This document shows, one piece after another, positions 17,190 through 25,298 of a stretch of 64,000 nt of DNA. The position numbers and the translations under genes are program-made. The stretch is from Peribacillus frigoritolerans. GTDB lineage: Bacteria > Bacillota > Bacilli > Bacillales > DSM-1321. Below the pieces are notes generated by a model, which saw nothing but the letters and a program-made list of their open reading frames with translations, was not told the origin of the DNA and ran no database searches. Within the stretch, counting starts at the first letter, position 1. Every line of letters begins with the position of its first letter. The DNA lies in NCBI RefSeq assembly GCF_040250305.1, contig NZ_CP158190.1, positions 5,302,001 through 5,366,000 of the forward strand, given 5' to 3'.

Positions 17190-18380
17190 TTACACAGACC
17201 TTCCTAAAAACACTTTTTCTATAACACGTCGTGTAGCCTGGCCATCCTCGAGTGCACAAAACCGTTCGTGAAAACGATTCATTTCAACTGTATTTTCTGA
17301 TTCAATGGCCTTGATACTATCAATTATTTCATCAGACGTTTTAACTAACGAACCTGGTGCATTCGTTTCAAAATCAAAGTAAAACCCGCGAAGCTTGTCC
17401 CTGTAGTTCTCAATATCATATACATAGAAAAGCATCGGACGCTTTAAATTAGCGTAATCAAAAAATACTGAGGAATAATCCGTTATTAGTAAATCTGAAA
17501 TTAGATACAAATGACTGATATCTTCATAACTGGATAAATTGTAAGCGAATCCTTGATAAGCCGATAAATCCAAGTTGTCGGAAATTAAATAATGAAGACG
17601 GAGTAATATTACATACTCATCCCCTAATTCCTGTTTCAATCGATTCAAATCCAGTTTAATTTCAAACTTATATTTCCCCTTGCCATAAAACTCATCATCT
17701 CTCCACGTAGGGGCATATAAAATGACCTTTTTCTCTGATGGTATACCCAACTTCCGTTTCAATGAATCGATTGTATCACGATTATTTCCATTGTAAAGTA
17801 AATCATTACGCGGATAACCTGTTTCCAAAATTTTAGAAGTATCAACATTGAAGGCCCGGGCAAAAATCTCACTAGAATAAGCGTTAGGGGATATTAAATA
17901 ATCCCATTTACTTGATTCGGCATGGAAGTTTTCTTTATAACTTTCCGTGGTTGTCCCAGGCATATGCACTTCCTTCATATCTGCAGCAAGTTTCTTTAAA
18001 GGAGTCCCATGCCATGTTTGCAAATAGACCGTGTGCTTCGGCTTAGGAATCCACAGCGGCAGCCTGCTGTTCGTAACCCAATAGCGGGCTCGAGTCATTT
18101 TGAGCAGCCAACTAAGTGAAAAACGTTTGAGATATGGAATACCTGCCCCTTCGAATTGAGATGTATGCCTTTTATCTACACTCCAATACATTTTATATTC
18201 TGGATGGTGACTCTGCAAGTATTCATATATTGCCCGGGGATTGCAGCTATACTGCTTGCCTAAAAAGCTTTCGAAAACAACAAGCTTTTGATCTGCAGGC
18301 AACACTTTACCTGCAACGGCGAAAGCCATTTTATAGGCGCTCGTTAGCATAGCTTTCCCTTTCGTCACTATTGATGCCAT
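17190..18380 (-). CDS. CDP-glycerol glycerophosphotransferase (short TagF/TarF-like)
   Basis: A 396-residue peripheral membrane enzyme of the Glyphos_transf family that adds glycerol phosphate from CDP-glycerol to the growing teichoic acid. It contains VVFESFLGKQYSCNPRAIYEY, LQTWHGTPLKKLA (catalytic His), LISPNAYSSEIFARAF, LETGYPRNDLLYN, ILYAPTWRDDEFY, and LLITDYSSVFFDYANLKRPMLFY. It aligns along its whole length with the C-terminal half of the neighbouring 713-residue protein, so it is a paralogue lacking the N-terminal extension, perhaps with TarF-like primer activity. Specificity cannot be told from sequence alone. Confidence 0.88.
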   Translation of the reverse strand: MASIVTKGKAMLTSAYKMAFAVAGKVLPADQKLVVFESFLGKQYSCNPRAIYEYLQSHHPEYKMYWSVDKRHTSQFEGAGIPYLKRFSLSWLLKMTRARYWVTNSRLPLWIPKPKHTVYLQTWHGTPLKKLAADMKEVHMPGTTTESYKENFHAESSKWDYLISPNAYSSEIFARAFNVDTSKILETGYPRNDLLYNGNNRDTIDSLKRKLGIPSEKKVILYAPTWRDDEFYGKGKYKFEIKLDLNRLKQELGDEYVILLRLHYLISDNLDLSAYQGFAYNLSSYEDISHLYLISDLLITDYSSVFFDYANLKRPMLFYVYDIENYRDKLRGFYFDFETNAPGSLVKTSDEIIDSIKAIESENTVEMNRFHERFCALEDGQATRRVIEKVFLGRSV

Positions 18381-18401
18381 ATGCTTCCCCTTTCAAAAAA
18401 A

Positions 18402-18426
18402 GAACCGACTGTTAAACAGCCGGTAT
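18402..18426 (-). terminator. Terminator between the two glycerophosphotransferase genes
   Basis: ACCG-a-CTGT (18404-18412) pairs with ACAG-c-CGGT (18416-18424), with seven T following on the minus strand. It separates the 713-residue gene from the downstream tagG operon. Confidence 0.75.
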
Positions 18427-18451
18427 ATTCATGATCACATTGAAAGCCATT

Positions 18452-20593
18452 CTAAACAGTAGTATTGCTCTTCACAAACACTTGCTCTACAACGCGTTTA
18501 GAGGATTCCCCGCATTCTAAATAGCAAAACTTTTGATAAAACTCTTCAAATCGTCCACTCAATTTGAAATTGCTTCTTTCGATATTCCTGACCTCTTCAA
18601 TAAGTTCTTCTGTGGTCTTTGTCAAAAGACCAGGTGCTTTCTCTTCAAAGTCAAAATAGAAGCCCCTTAAGTTATCACGGTAATCTTCTATATCATACGT
18701 AAAGAAAATCATAGGTCTTCTTAAGTTCGCATAATCGAAGAAGACGGAGGAATAGTCCGTCACTAGTAAATCAGATATCAAATATAGTTCGCGAATGTCC
18801 TCTAAATGAGAGAAATCATAGGCGAAGCCTTCAAATTCGGAAAGATCCATGTTCTGGGCCACTAAATAATGCATACGCATAATGACAATATAGGAATCGC
18901 CAAGCTCTTCCTGCATCCGCGTTAAATCCAGCTCCAAATTAAACTTATATTTCCCTTTCCTGAAAAATTGATTATCTCTCCAGGTTGGGGCATACAAAAT
19001 AAGTTTCTTATCAAGAGGAAGATTGAATTTTCTTTTAAGCTCATTAATCGTTTCTTCATTATTGGAGTTATGCAAGAAATCGTTACGTGGGTAACCTGAT
19101 TCAATCATCTTCCGGTCGAACTGGAATGCCCTTTGGAAAATCTCTGTGGAATACGCGTTTGGTGAAACTAAGTAATCCCAGTTACTCGCTTCCCTCAGGA
19201 AGTTCGCTTTATATTTATCCGTATTGGTCCCAGGCATATGAACTTCTTCCATATCCATCGCAAGACGCTTAAGGGGAGTTCCATGCCAAGTTTGAATATA
19301 TATCGTGTGTTTAGGCTTTGGAATCCACAACGGGAACCGAACATTGTTAACCCAGTACTTTGCCCTCGTCATGATCAATAACCATCGGATGGAAAAACGT
19401 CTGACATACTCTACATCCTTTTGAGCAAAATACTTCATTGAAGCACGGTCGACGCTCCACACCAGTTTATAGTCTGGGTTATTCACTTTCATGTATTCAT
19501 ATATGGCCCTAGGACTGTCGCTATATTGCTTTCCATGATAGCTTTCGAATACTACCAATTTTTTATTGGCTGGAATAAGCAGGCTCATTACAGCAAAAGC
19601 TGACTTATACCATTTCCTCAGACGCTTACTTCTTCTGGTTTTCACCCAGGTACTTTTCGCTTTTTTGAGAACCTGCGTTTTAAAATTATATTTAGAAGCA
19701 GATAAAGAAAAGTACTTCGATATTTTTGTTGCTTTTATTTTAATTTGTATTTTTTTATTCTGTACTTTAATTATTCTTTTTGCAGGCAGATCCTTTATAG
19801 TACTGCATTTCATCCGAACACTTCTTACTTCTTCCATTTCGCCATTTCTTTCATAATGCAGAACTGTATAGAACATGAAATACTTTGGCTGCTCTCCATC
19901 GATTTCAGACCTCAGATCGACCTCGCCTTGAAAACCGATATTTTCATGAAGCTTGATTCCAGGAAACCTTTCCAGTAGGTCTTTACGTTCAAAACCAGTC
20001 AAAGGTATGATAACTTCTTCTTCATTTAAATTATTCCTGACCAGTAATTCAACTTTTTTGAATTCAAGCTCATCCAATTGGAATAATGGAGGAAAATTAA
20101 AATGACCATTAAGATGAACTGTGCCATCCTTTCGTAGCTCAATATCTTCAAAAAAGGAAAACATCTTATAATCATTCGCATAAAAGGAAAGGTTACCTTT
20201 TTTTGTCGCAAATGGATAAAACATTTTTTTGCGATCTTCATTCAGAATGGAAAAGAAATTCAACTGGCGTTTTTTACTTCTAATCCGTTTTGTAACAGGT
20301 GCACCTTCGATTTCCCGAAGGATATGCAAATCCCACATTTCACCCTCAACAAGGCGATCTTTTAGTGGTTGATACGGCAGCTTCACTTCAAATAAAAAAT
20401 AATCATCCGTTTGATCTTTCACATGAAAATCCAAATGGATTATATCATCTATATTGTATCTATTCGTTAAAATAAAAGAGTGACTCTCTATTCCGTCAAG
20501 AAAACTCTGTTTTATGGCTATTTCTATATAATAAACTTCATCAACAAGCCGGACATTCATCGTTTTTCTATTCTTAAAAATATAATTCTCCAT
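18452..20593 (-). CDS. tagF: Poly(glycerol-phosphate) polymerase TagF-like
   Basis: A 713-residue CDP-glycerol:poly(glycerophosphate) glycerophosphotransferase, close to the B. subtilis TagF length of about 746. The N-terminal 310 residues are beta-rich without membrane helices. The C-terminal catalytic half has VVFESYHGKQYSDSPRAIYEY, IQTWHGTPLKRLAMDMEEVHMPG with the catalytic His, VSPNAYSTEIFQRAF, ESGYPRNDFLHN, ILYAPTWRDNQFF, and LLVTDYSSVFFDYANLRRPMIFF. It would elongate the main chain. Start ATG at 20593. It is divergent from tagD, which makes its CDP-glycerol substrate. Confidence 0.9.
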   Translation of the reverse strand: MENYIFKNRKTMNVRLVDEVYYIEIAIKQSFLDGIESHSFILTNRYNIDDIIHLDFHVKDQTDDYFLFEVKLPYQPLKDRLVEGEMWDLHILREIEGAPVTKRIRSKKRQLNFFSILNEDRKKMFYPFATKKGNLSFYANDYKMFSFFEDIELRKDGTVHLNGHFNFPPLFQLDELEFKKVELLVRNNLNEEEVIIPLTGFERKDLLERFPGIKLHENIGFQGEVDLRSEIDGEQPKYFMFYTVLHYERNGEMEEVRSVRMKCSTIKDLPAKRIIKVQNKKIQIKIKATKISKYFSLSASKYNFKTQVLKKAKSTWVKTRRSKRLRKWYKSAFAVMSLLIPANKKLVVFESYHGKQYSDSPRAIYEYMKVNNPDYKLVWSVDRASMKYFAQKDVEYVRRFSIRWLLIMTRAKYWVNNVRFPLWIPKPKHTIYIQTWHGTPLKRLAMDMEEVHMPGTNTDKYKANFLREASNWDYLVSPNAYSTEIFQRAFQFDRKMIESGYPRNDFLHNSNNEETINELKRKFNLPLDKKLILYAPTWRDNQFFRKGKYKFNLELDLTRMQEELGDSYIVIMRMHYLVAQNMDLSEFEGFAYDFSHLEDIRELYLISDLLVTDYSSVFFDYANLRRPMIFFTYDIEDYRDNLRGFYFDFEEKAPGLLTKTTEELIEEVRNIERSNFKLSGRFEEFYQKFCYLECGESSKRVVEQVFVKSNTTV

Positions 20594-21160
20594 TTTGAAG
20601 AAATTCCCCTCTCGGCAGCAAGCATATCATATGCTCCAAATAAGAATATTATAGGATTACAAACATCTAATTTCAAACTTACTTTTATCTAATATCATTA
20701 ATTTTATAACAATGACCCATTTTCTGCCTTGAATTTCCAATAATCGATTGAAGAGTTCAAACAATGGTCATTTTTGATTTCGGAAACCTAAACAAGTCTA
20801 GCAAAAAAATTACATCCGGTCTATTACCTCGCGATTTTTAACATAAATGAAATATACCTTCCTTTTACTGAATTAGTTATGTGTTATACTAAAACTCTGA
20901 TTATCATAATTTCAATATAACTATAGTTATTCATTCTTGATAAACAACCAATTAAATTATAGAATTGAATCCAAAATTACAATTTACATTATCTTTATAA
21001 TCTAACAGGATTGTAAAATTTTTGTGGTTCAATTGTAAATTTTATTTGTTATAATTAGATAGACAAGACATCTAAGCATCATTTATAAGTAACGAAGCGT
21101 CTTTTTTTTTGCGACCATCAAGATTAAATATATAAATACATTTATACAGGAGGAATAAAG
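20594..21160. promoter_or_regulatory. Divergent tagF / tagD control region
   Basis: This 567-bp AT-rich gap separates the divergent tagF and tagD genes and has no convincing gene. Toward tagD there is a perfect TATAAT at 21050-21055 with TTCAAT at 21028-21033 (16-bp spacing). Around it lie two near-repeats beginning ATTGTAAA (21010-21040) and, further left, ATTACAATTTACATT. In B. subtilis the equivalent divergent promoters are repressed by PhoP; the repeats here are TTACA-like but not at the canonical 11-bp period, so I do not call PhoP sites. Confidence 0.5.
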
Positions 21161-21559
21161 ATGAAGAAAGTAATCACTTACGGAACCTTTGATTTGCTTC
21201 ATTGGGGTCATATCAATCTATTAAAACGCGCTAAAGACTTAGGGGATTATCTGATTGTTGCCATTTCCACGGATGAATTCAATGCTTTAAAAGATAAAAA
21301 AGCTTATCATAGCTTTGAAAACAGAAAAATGATCCTTGAATCAATCCGCTATGTGGATGAAGTTATACCTGAAGACAATTGGGAACAAAAGAGGGAAGAC
21401 ATCGTTCGTGAAGGTGTAGATATCTTTGTAATGGGTGATGACTGGAAAGGCCAATTCGATGAATTATCCGAAGTTTGTGAAGTGGTCTACCTTCCAAGAA
21501 CAATCGGCATATCGACTTCCCAAATTAAAGAGGACCTTTTACAAGTTACTAATGGCTAA
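21161..21559 (+). CDS. tagD: Glycerol-3-phosphate cytidylyltransferase TagD
   Basis: A 132-residue enzyme making CDP-glycerol from glycerol-3-phosphate and CTP for poly(glycerol phosphate) teichoic acid. It has the full nucleotidyltransferase signature TYGTFDLLHWGHINLLKRA (HxGH), the RYVDEVIPE segment and the RTIGISTSQIK motif near the C-terminus; length equals the B. subtilis enzyme (129). ACAGGAGGAATAAAG precedes ATG. The next gene starts inside its last codons. Confidence 0.97.
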   Translation: MKKVITYGTFDLLHWGHINLLKRAKDLGDYLIVAISTDEFNALKDKKAYHSFENRKMILESIRYVDEVIPEDNWEQKREDIVREGVDIFVMGDDWKGQFDELSEVCEVVYLPRTIGISTSQIKEDLLQVTNG

Positions 21560-22715
21560 AGAATTCGCGATAGGGATTTATCTTTTTTGTTTCAAAGTTT
21601 TATTCTCTATCTTTAAACTTTTCCCTTTATATGACAAAACGACCTTTGTCACATCATTCGGGGACAATTGCCAATATATCGCAAATGAAATGGACAAGCA
21701 GGACATTTCCATTCAAAAAGTATTTTTAATGAAATCGAGCAGTTCCATACAAGTTAAGGACGATGGGGAAACCATCGTCCTTCCGTTTGAATCAAAAAAT
21801 ATCATGGCCATGATCCGATCGGTTTATCATCTGGCTACATCAAAGTGGATTATCATCGATAATTATTTTGGCTTTCTTTCAGCTATTGCATTCAAAAAGC
21901 AAGTGACATGTGTCCAAGTATGGCATGCAGCCGGTGCCGTTAAGCAATTCGGGGCAAAAGACCCTTCCATTCAAAACCGTTCAGCCGGTGCAAGGAAAAG
22001 ATTTTTAGAGGTATATAACAAATTCGATTATGTTACGGCAGGTTCAGAGAGAATGGCCGAAATTTTTCAAGAAAGTTTTCAACTGCCGGCATCCCATATC
22101 CTAAGGACCGGGATACCTCGGACCGATTTCTTTTTCAATGATGAATCAAAAAGAAATGCCCGTAATGCTTTGCTGGACAAGTATCCAGAACTTGAGCATA
22201 AGAAAATCATCCTGTATGCCCCTACATTCCGTAATGATGGCTTGAACAGCGGAGAGATTGCACTTGATTTGGAATTGCTCTACAAGGAACTTCAGGGCGA
22301 AAATTATGCGTTATTGCTAAAACTGCATCCAGCAGTAAATGCAGAGCATGATTTACAAGATAAATTCCCGGGATTCATTTACCCTATCAATAGTGAATTT
22401 CACGTTAATCAGCTGCTTATCAGTACGGATCTTTTAATAACCGATTACTCATCGATACCATTTGAATTCTCTTTCTTGGAAAGACCCATGATATTCTTTG
22501 CATATGACTTAGAAAAGTATGTGCAGGAACGGGGATTCTGGGAGGATTACTCCTCTTCCATGCCCGGACCCGTGGTATCTACCACAGAAGAACTCTTAAA
22601 GAAAATCCGAGCCGCCGATCATTCATTACTGAAGATCGCATCCTTTAACCATAAATGGAATGAATACTCCACAGGAAATTCAAGCAGGAATTTAGTCGAT
22701 TTCCTTTTTAAATGA
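21552..22715 (+). CDS. tagB: TagB-like CDP-glycerol glycerophosphotransferase (primase)
   Basis: A 387-residue Glyphos_transf enzyme; TagB adds the first glycerol phosphate to the GlcNAc-ManNAc linkage unit. Landmarks are ITDNYF-like IIDNYFGFLSAIAF, CVQVWHAAGAVKQFGAKD (catalytic His), YVTAGSERMAEIFQESF, RTGIPRTDFFF, ILYAPTFRNDGL, KLHPAVNAEHD, and LLITDYSSIPFEFSFLERPMIFFAYDLEKY. The RGFWEDY and SMPGPVV pieces match TagB better than TagF. ATG at 21552 overlaps the tagD stop by eight bases, implying translational coupling; an upstream in-frame ATG at 21435 would overlap tagD by 125 bases and has no SD. Confidence 0.9.
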   Translation: MAKEFAIGIYLFCFKVLFSIFKLFPLYDKTTFVTSFGDNCQYIANEMDKQDISIQKVFLMKSSSSIQVKDDGETIVLPFESKNIMAMIRSVYHLATSKWIIIDNYFGFLSAIAFKKQVTCVQVWHAAGAVKQFGAKDPSIQNRSAGARKRFLEVYNKFDYVTAGSERMAEIFQESFQLPASHILRTGIPRTDFFFNDESKRNARNALLDKYPELEHKKIILYAPTFRNDGLNSGEIALDLELLYKELQGENYALLLKLHPAVNAEHDLQDKFPGFIYPINSEFHVNQLLISTDLLITDYSSIPFEFSFLERPMIFFAYDLEKYVQERGFWEDYSSSMPGPVVSTTEELLKKIRAADHSLLKIASFNHKWNEYSTGNSSRNLVDFLFK

Positions 22716-22751
22716 AAACCCACTTCGTAAAACGAAGTGGGTTTTCATTTT
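22712..22751 (+). terminator. Terminator of the tagD-tagB operon
   Basis: A 17-bp perfect stem from ATGAAAACC.. (22712-22728) to ..GGTTTTCAT (22732-22748) with a three-base loop and T tail; it overlaps the tagB stop codon. Confidence 0.95.
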
Positions 22752-22918
22752 TCCCTATGGAAATGCACATCCTAAAAAGGGGACATTTTTACAGAGAATG
22801 ACAAATAAAAACGCAAAACTCCTCAATGTGAAAAAAGACTCACAATATAGAAAATATTGTAGATTACATTACTCAAAACCCTCCAATATAAACCAGTAAA
22901 ATACTACTATTTTCCCCA

Positions 22919-22964
22919 TGTAACAAAAATGTAATATGTTTAAACCTGTTTATTTTGTTAGAAT
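22919..22964 (+). promoter_or_regulatory. WalR (YycF) box and promoter of the LysM-P60 gene
   Basis: TGTAAC-AAAAA-TGTAAT at 22919-22935 is an exact match to the WalR consensus TGTWAH-N5-TGTWAH. It stands just upstream of a promoter with -10 TAGAAT (22959-22964) and no good -35, as expected for an activated promoter. WalRK activates lytE- and cwlO-type endopeptidase genes in Bacillus (established knowledge). Confidence 0.75.
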
Positions 22965-22996
22965 AGGGAAAAAGACATATTTAGAGGTGGAAAATC

Positions 22997-24043
22997 GTGA
23001 AAAAAAGTGTTGTCGCATTTTCGACATTAGCCATTTTATCTTCGACTTTTGTTTCTCCTGCCCTTGCCGGTACATATACAGTCAAAAGCGGTGATAACTT
23101 AAGTAAAATCGCCCAGAAGCATAATACGACGGTAAAAGACTTAAAACAGCTTAATAACTTAAAATCAGACTTTTTGAGAATCAATCAAAAATTAATTACA
23201 CCCAACTCCAAAACAACATCAACATCAAATGCTTCTTCAGTTTCCGTGAAAAAAACAAAGAAAACCACATATACCATTGTTTCAGGTGACACCTTAACCA
23301 GGATAGCAAACAAGCATAACCTTACACTTGCTGAATTGATGAAACTGAATAACTTAAAATCCGATAGAATTTATGCAGGTAACAAACTTATCGTATCTAA
23401 ATCAACCACTACCACTACCATTGATTTACCCGGCAGCTCCAAACCATCCAATGTTACACAGACCCCAGTCAATTCGTCTACATACATTGTGGTAAAAGGT
23501 GACACTCTTTCCAAGATTTCAAGAAAAACCAACTTGTCTGTAGCTCAGCTTAAATCAATCAACTCTTTAAAGTCCGATTTAATCAGAGTGGGGCAAAAGC
23601 TAAAACTAAGTAAATCCGCAAGTACTGCCCCAGCTGATAAAAACGATGAAGGAAAAGTGGAAGCCCCAAGTTCGGGGAACAAAGTGGCCAAGCTCGTTTC
23701 CGAAGCAAAAAAATTAATTGGTACACCATATTCGTGGGCGGGTTCCTCCCCATCAGGTTTCGATTGCAGCGGATTCATTTACTATACATTCAAGAAGGCT
23801 GGGTATGACGTGCCGAGGCTTTCATCTTCCACATATTATGATATGGGTAAAAAGGTTACTTCACCGAAAAGCGGCGATCTTATCTTCTTTGCAACGGGTT
23901 CCAATAAATCAGTGGTAAGTCATATGGGAATCTACTTGGGCGGCGGGGAATTCATTCATGCCTCATCAAGCAAGGGAGTAACAATCAGTACTACTTCAAA
24001 CTCTTATTTCAAGAGTAAAATCATCGGTTATAGAAGTCTATAA
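22997..24043 (+). CDS. lytE: Secreted D,L-endopeptidase with three LysM domains and NlpC/P60 (LytE-like)
   Basis: A 348-residue cell-wall hydrolase that cuts D-Glu-gamma-mDAP bonds in peptidoglycan stem peptides. It has a signal peptide ending ALA-G (about 1-24), three LysM wall-binding modules (starting near 27, 92 and 167, each beginning TYTVKSGDNLSK-like), Ser/Thr-rich linkers, then an NlpC/P60 domain (about 235-348). The catalytic residues are visible: Cys257 in SGFDCSGF, His309 in VSHMGIY and His321 in FIHASS. Three LysM modules match LytE rather than LytF (five) or CwlS (four). GTG at 22997 follows AGAGGTGG. Confidence 0.93.
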   Translation: MKKSVVAFSTLAILSSTFVSPALAGTYTVKSGDNLSKIAQKHNTTVKDLKQLNNLKSDFLRINQKLITPNSKTTSTSNASSVSVKKTKKTTYTIVSGDTLTRIANKHNLTLAELMKLNNLKSDRIYAGNKLIVSKSTTTTTIDLPGSSKPSNVTQTPVNSSTYIVVKGDTLSKISRKTNLSVAQLKSINSLKSDLIRVGQKLKLSKSASTAPADKNDEGKVEAPSSGNKVAKLVSEAKKLIGTPYSWAGSSPSGFDCSGFIYYTFKKAGYDVPRLSSSTYYDMGKKVTSPKSGDLIFFATGSNKSVVSHMGIYLGGGEFIHASSSKGVTISTTSNSYFKSKIIGYRSL

Positions 24044-24050
24044 GATTTAC

Positions 24051-24079
24051 TTGCCAGACTTTCTCTTAAAGTCTGGCAA
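24051..24079 (+). terminator. Terminator of the LysM-P60 gene
   Basis: Perfect 12-bp stem TTGCCAGACTTT (24051-24062) / AAAGTCTGGCAA (24068-24079), followed by TTTC. Confidence 0.85.
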
Positions 24080-24149
24080 TTTCATGTAAAAGAATCATAG
24101 CTTCTTTTTCAGAAGTTATACTATTAACGAAACATTCTACTGATGTACT

Positions 24150-24190
24150 AACGAAGGAATTCGGTTTCTCTGGAATCCTTCGTTTTTTTT
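24150..24190 (+). terminator. Second strong hairpin upstream of the LCP gene
   Basis: AACGAAGGA (24150-24158) pairs with TCCTTCGTT (24176-24184) and is extended inward by TTC/GAA; eight T follow. It lies about 140 bp before the LCP start, after a TATACT at about 24117-24122, so it may end a short transcript or attenuate the LCP message. Confidence 0.75.
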
Positions 24191-24331
24191 GGATGAAAAA
24201 AGGTAAATATGCACTCTAAGTACAAAAAGAAACTATTCTATTTTTGACAAAAAAAAGGTATAGTTAAAAATACCGACTAGGTACTTTTTCACACCTTCCA
24301 TTTTGTGGGATGGTTAAGGGAGGAATATTAA

Positions 24332-25258
24332 ATGAGATCCGAACATAAAAAAAAGAAAAAGAAACGCAAAACGTTTAAAATAATCGGCTTTACCCTTCTT
24401 ATCCTTTTCATTGGCGCAGGTGTTTATGGCGCTTCAGTTTATCAATCATTAGCTGGTGCGATTAGCACTATGCAGGGTACAGCCCATAAAACGGATAAAC
24501 GGGTAGAGGACATCAAGTTCAAAAGCAAAGATCCATTTTCATTGCTGATTCTTGGTGTGGATGAAAGGGAAAATGACTCAGGTCGATCAGATACGATGAT
24601 TGTCATGACGGTTAATCCTAAAAAAGAATCGATCGAGTTATTGAGTTTACCGAGGGATACGCGTACAGAGATCATCGGTAAAGGTATAAATGATAAAATG
24701 AACCATGCCTATGCATATGGCGGAGTTGCCATGTCGATAAATACAGTGGAAGCCTATTTGGATATTCCGATTGATTATTACGTTAAAATGAATATGGAAG
24801 GCTTTCAGGATATTGTGAATGCTGTTGGTGGCGTTACAGTCGATAATGATATGGACCTTGCCTATAAAGGATATACTTTCAATAAAGGCACAATAGACTT
24901 AAATGGTAAAGAGGCCTTGATTTATTCCCGAATCCGTAAGGAAGATCCCCGTGGGGATTATGGTCGGCAAATGCGGCAACGCCAGGTTATCCAAGCTGTC
25001 ATGAAAAAAGGGTCAAGCCTATCGACACTTACCAATTATGACGATATATTCGAAGCTCTAGGTAAAAACGTGGAAACCAATTTAAGTTTCAATGAAATGT
25101 TGAGCATCCAAAATAACTACAAATCATCCCTCAAAAATATTGAACAATATACACTTGAAGGTGACAATCAACGGGTAGATGGCGTTTGGTACAACATCGT
25201 TCCTGAAGATACAAAGCTTGAAGCCCAAAATCGGGTGAAAACGCATTTAGGATTATAA
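24332..25258 (+). CDS. tagU: LytR-CpsA-Psr (LCP) family protein, TagU/LytR-like
   Basis: A 308-residue membrane-anchored wall-polymer ligase, paralogue of the protein at 7094-8116. The start is extremely basic (KKKKKRKTFK), followed by one transmembrane helix (about 14-36). The LCP domain (about 70-220) contains LLILGVDERENDSGRSDTMIV, LLSLPRDTRTEI, DKMNHAYAYGG, and ALIYSRIRKEDPRGDYGRQMRQRQV, carrying the conserved Arg/Asp residues. GGGAGGAATATTAA precedes ATG. TagT, TagU and TagV are partly redundant in B. subtilis, so the letter assignment is tentative. Confidence 0.88.
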   Translation: MRSEHKKKKKKRKTFKIIGFTLLILFIGAGVYGASVYQSLAGAISTMQGTAHKTDKRVEDIKFKSKDPFSLLILGVDERENDSGRSDTMIVMTVNPKKESIELLSLPRDTRTEIIGKGINDKMNHAYAYGGVAMSINTVEAYLDIPIDYYVKMNMEGFQDIVNAVGGVTVDNDMDLAYKGYTFNKGTIDLNGKEALIYSRIRKEDPRGDYGRQMRQRQVIQAVMKKGSSLSTLTNYDDIFEALGKNVETNLSFNEMLSIQNNYKSSLKNIEQYTLEGDNQRVDGVWYNIVPEDTKLEAQNRVKTHLGL

Positions 25259-25298
25259 GAAAAAAGAGGATGGCTTTTATCAGTCATCCTCTTTTTTC
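25259..25298. terminator. Bidirectional terminator, LCP gene / LtaS-like gene
   Basis: GAAAAAAGAGGATG (25259-25272) and CATCCTCTTTTTTC (25285-25298) form a 14-bp perfect stem between the convergent genes; it overlaps the last codons of the sulfatase gene. Confidence 0.93.

Noticed and set aside
20960..21060. PhoP boxes at the tagF/tagD divergent promoters
   Set aside because: TTACA-like repeats are present, but not in the 11-bp direct-repeat spacing that PhoP needs; AT-rich DNA makes such matches common.
21435..21551. Longer N-terminus for TagB inside tagD
   Set aside because: It overlaps tagD by over 120 bases in another frame, has no SD and does not resemble TagB; ATG 21552 is coupled to the tagD stop.
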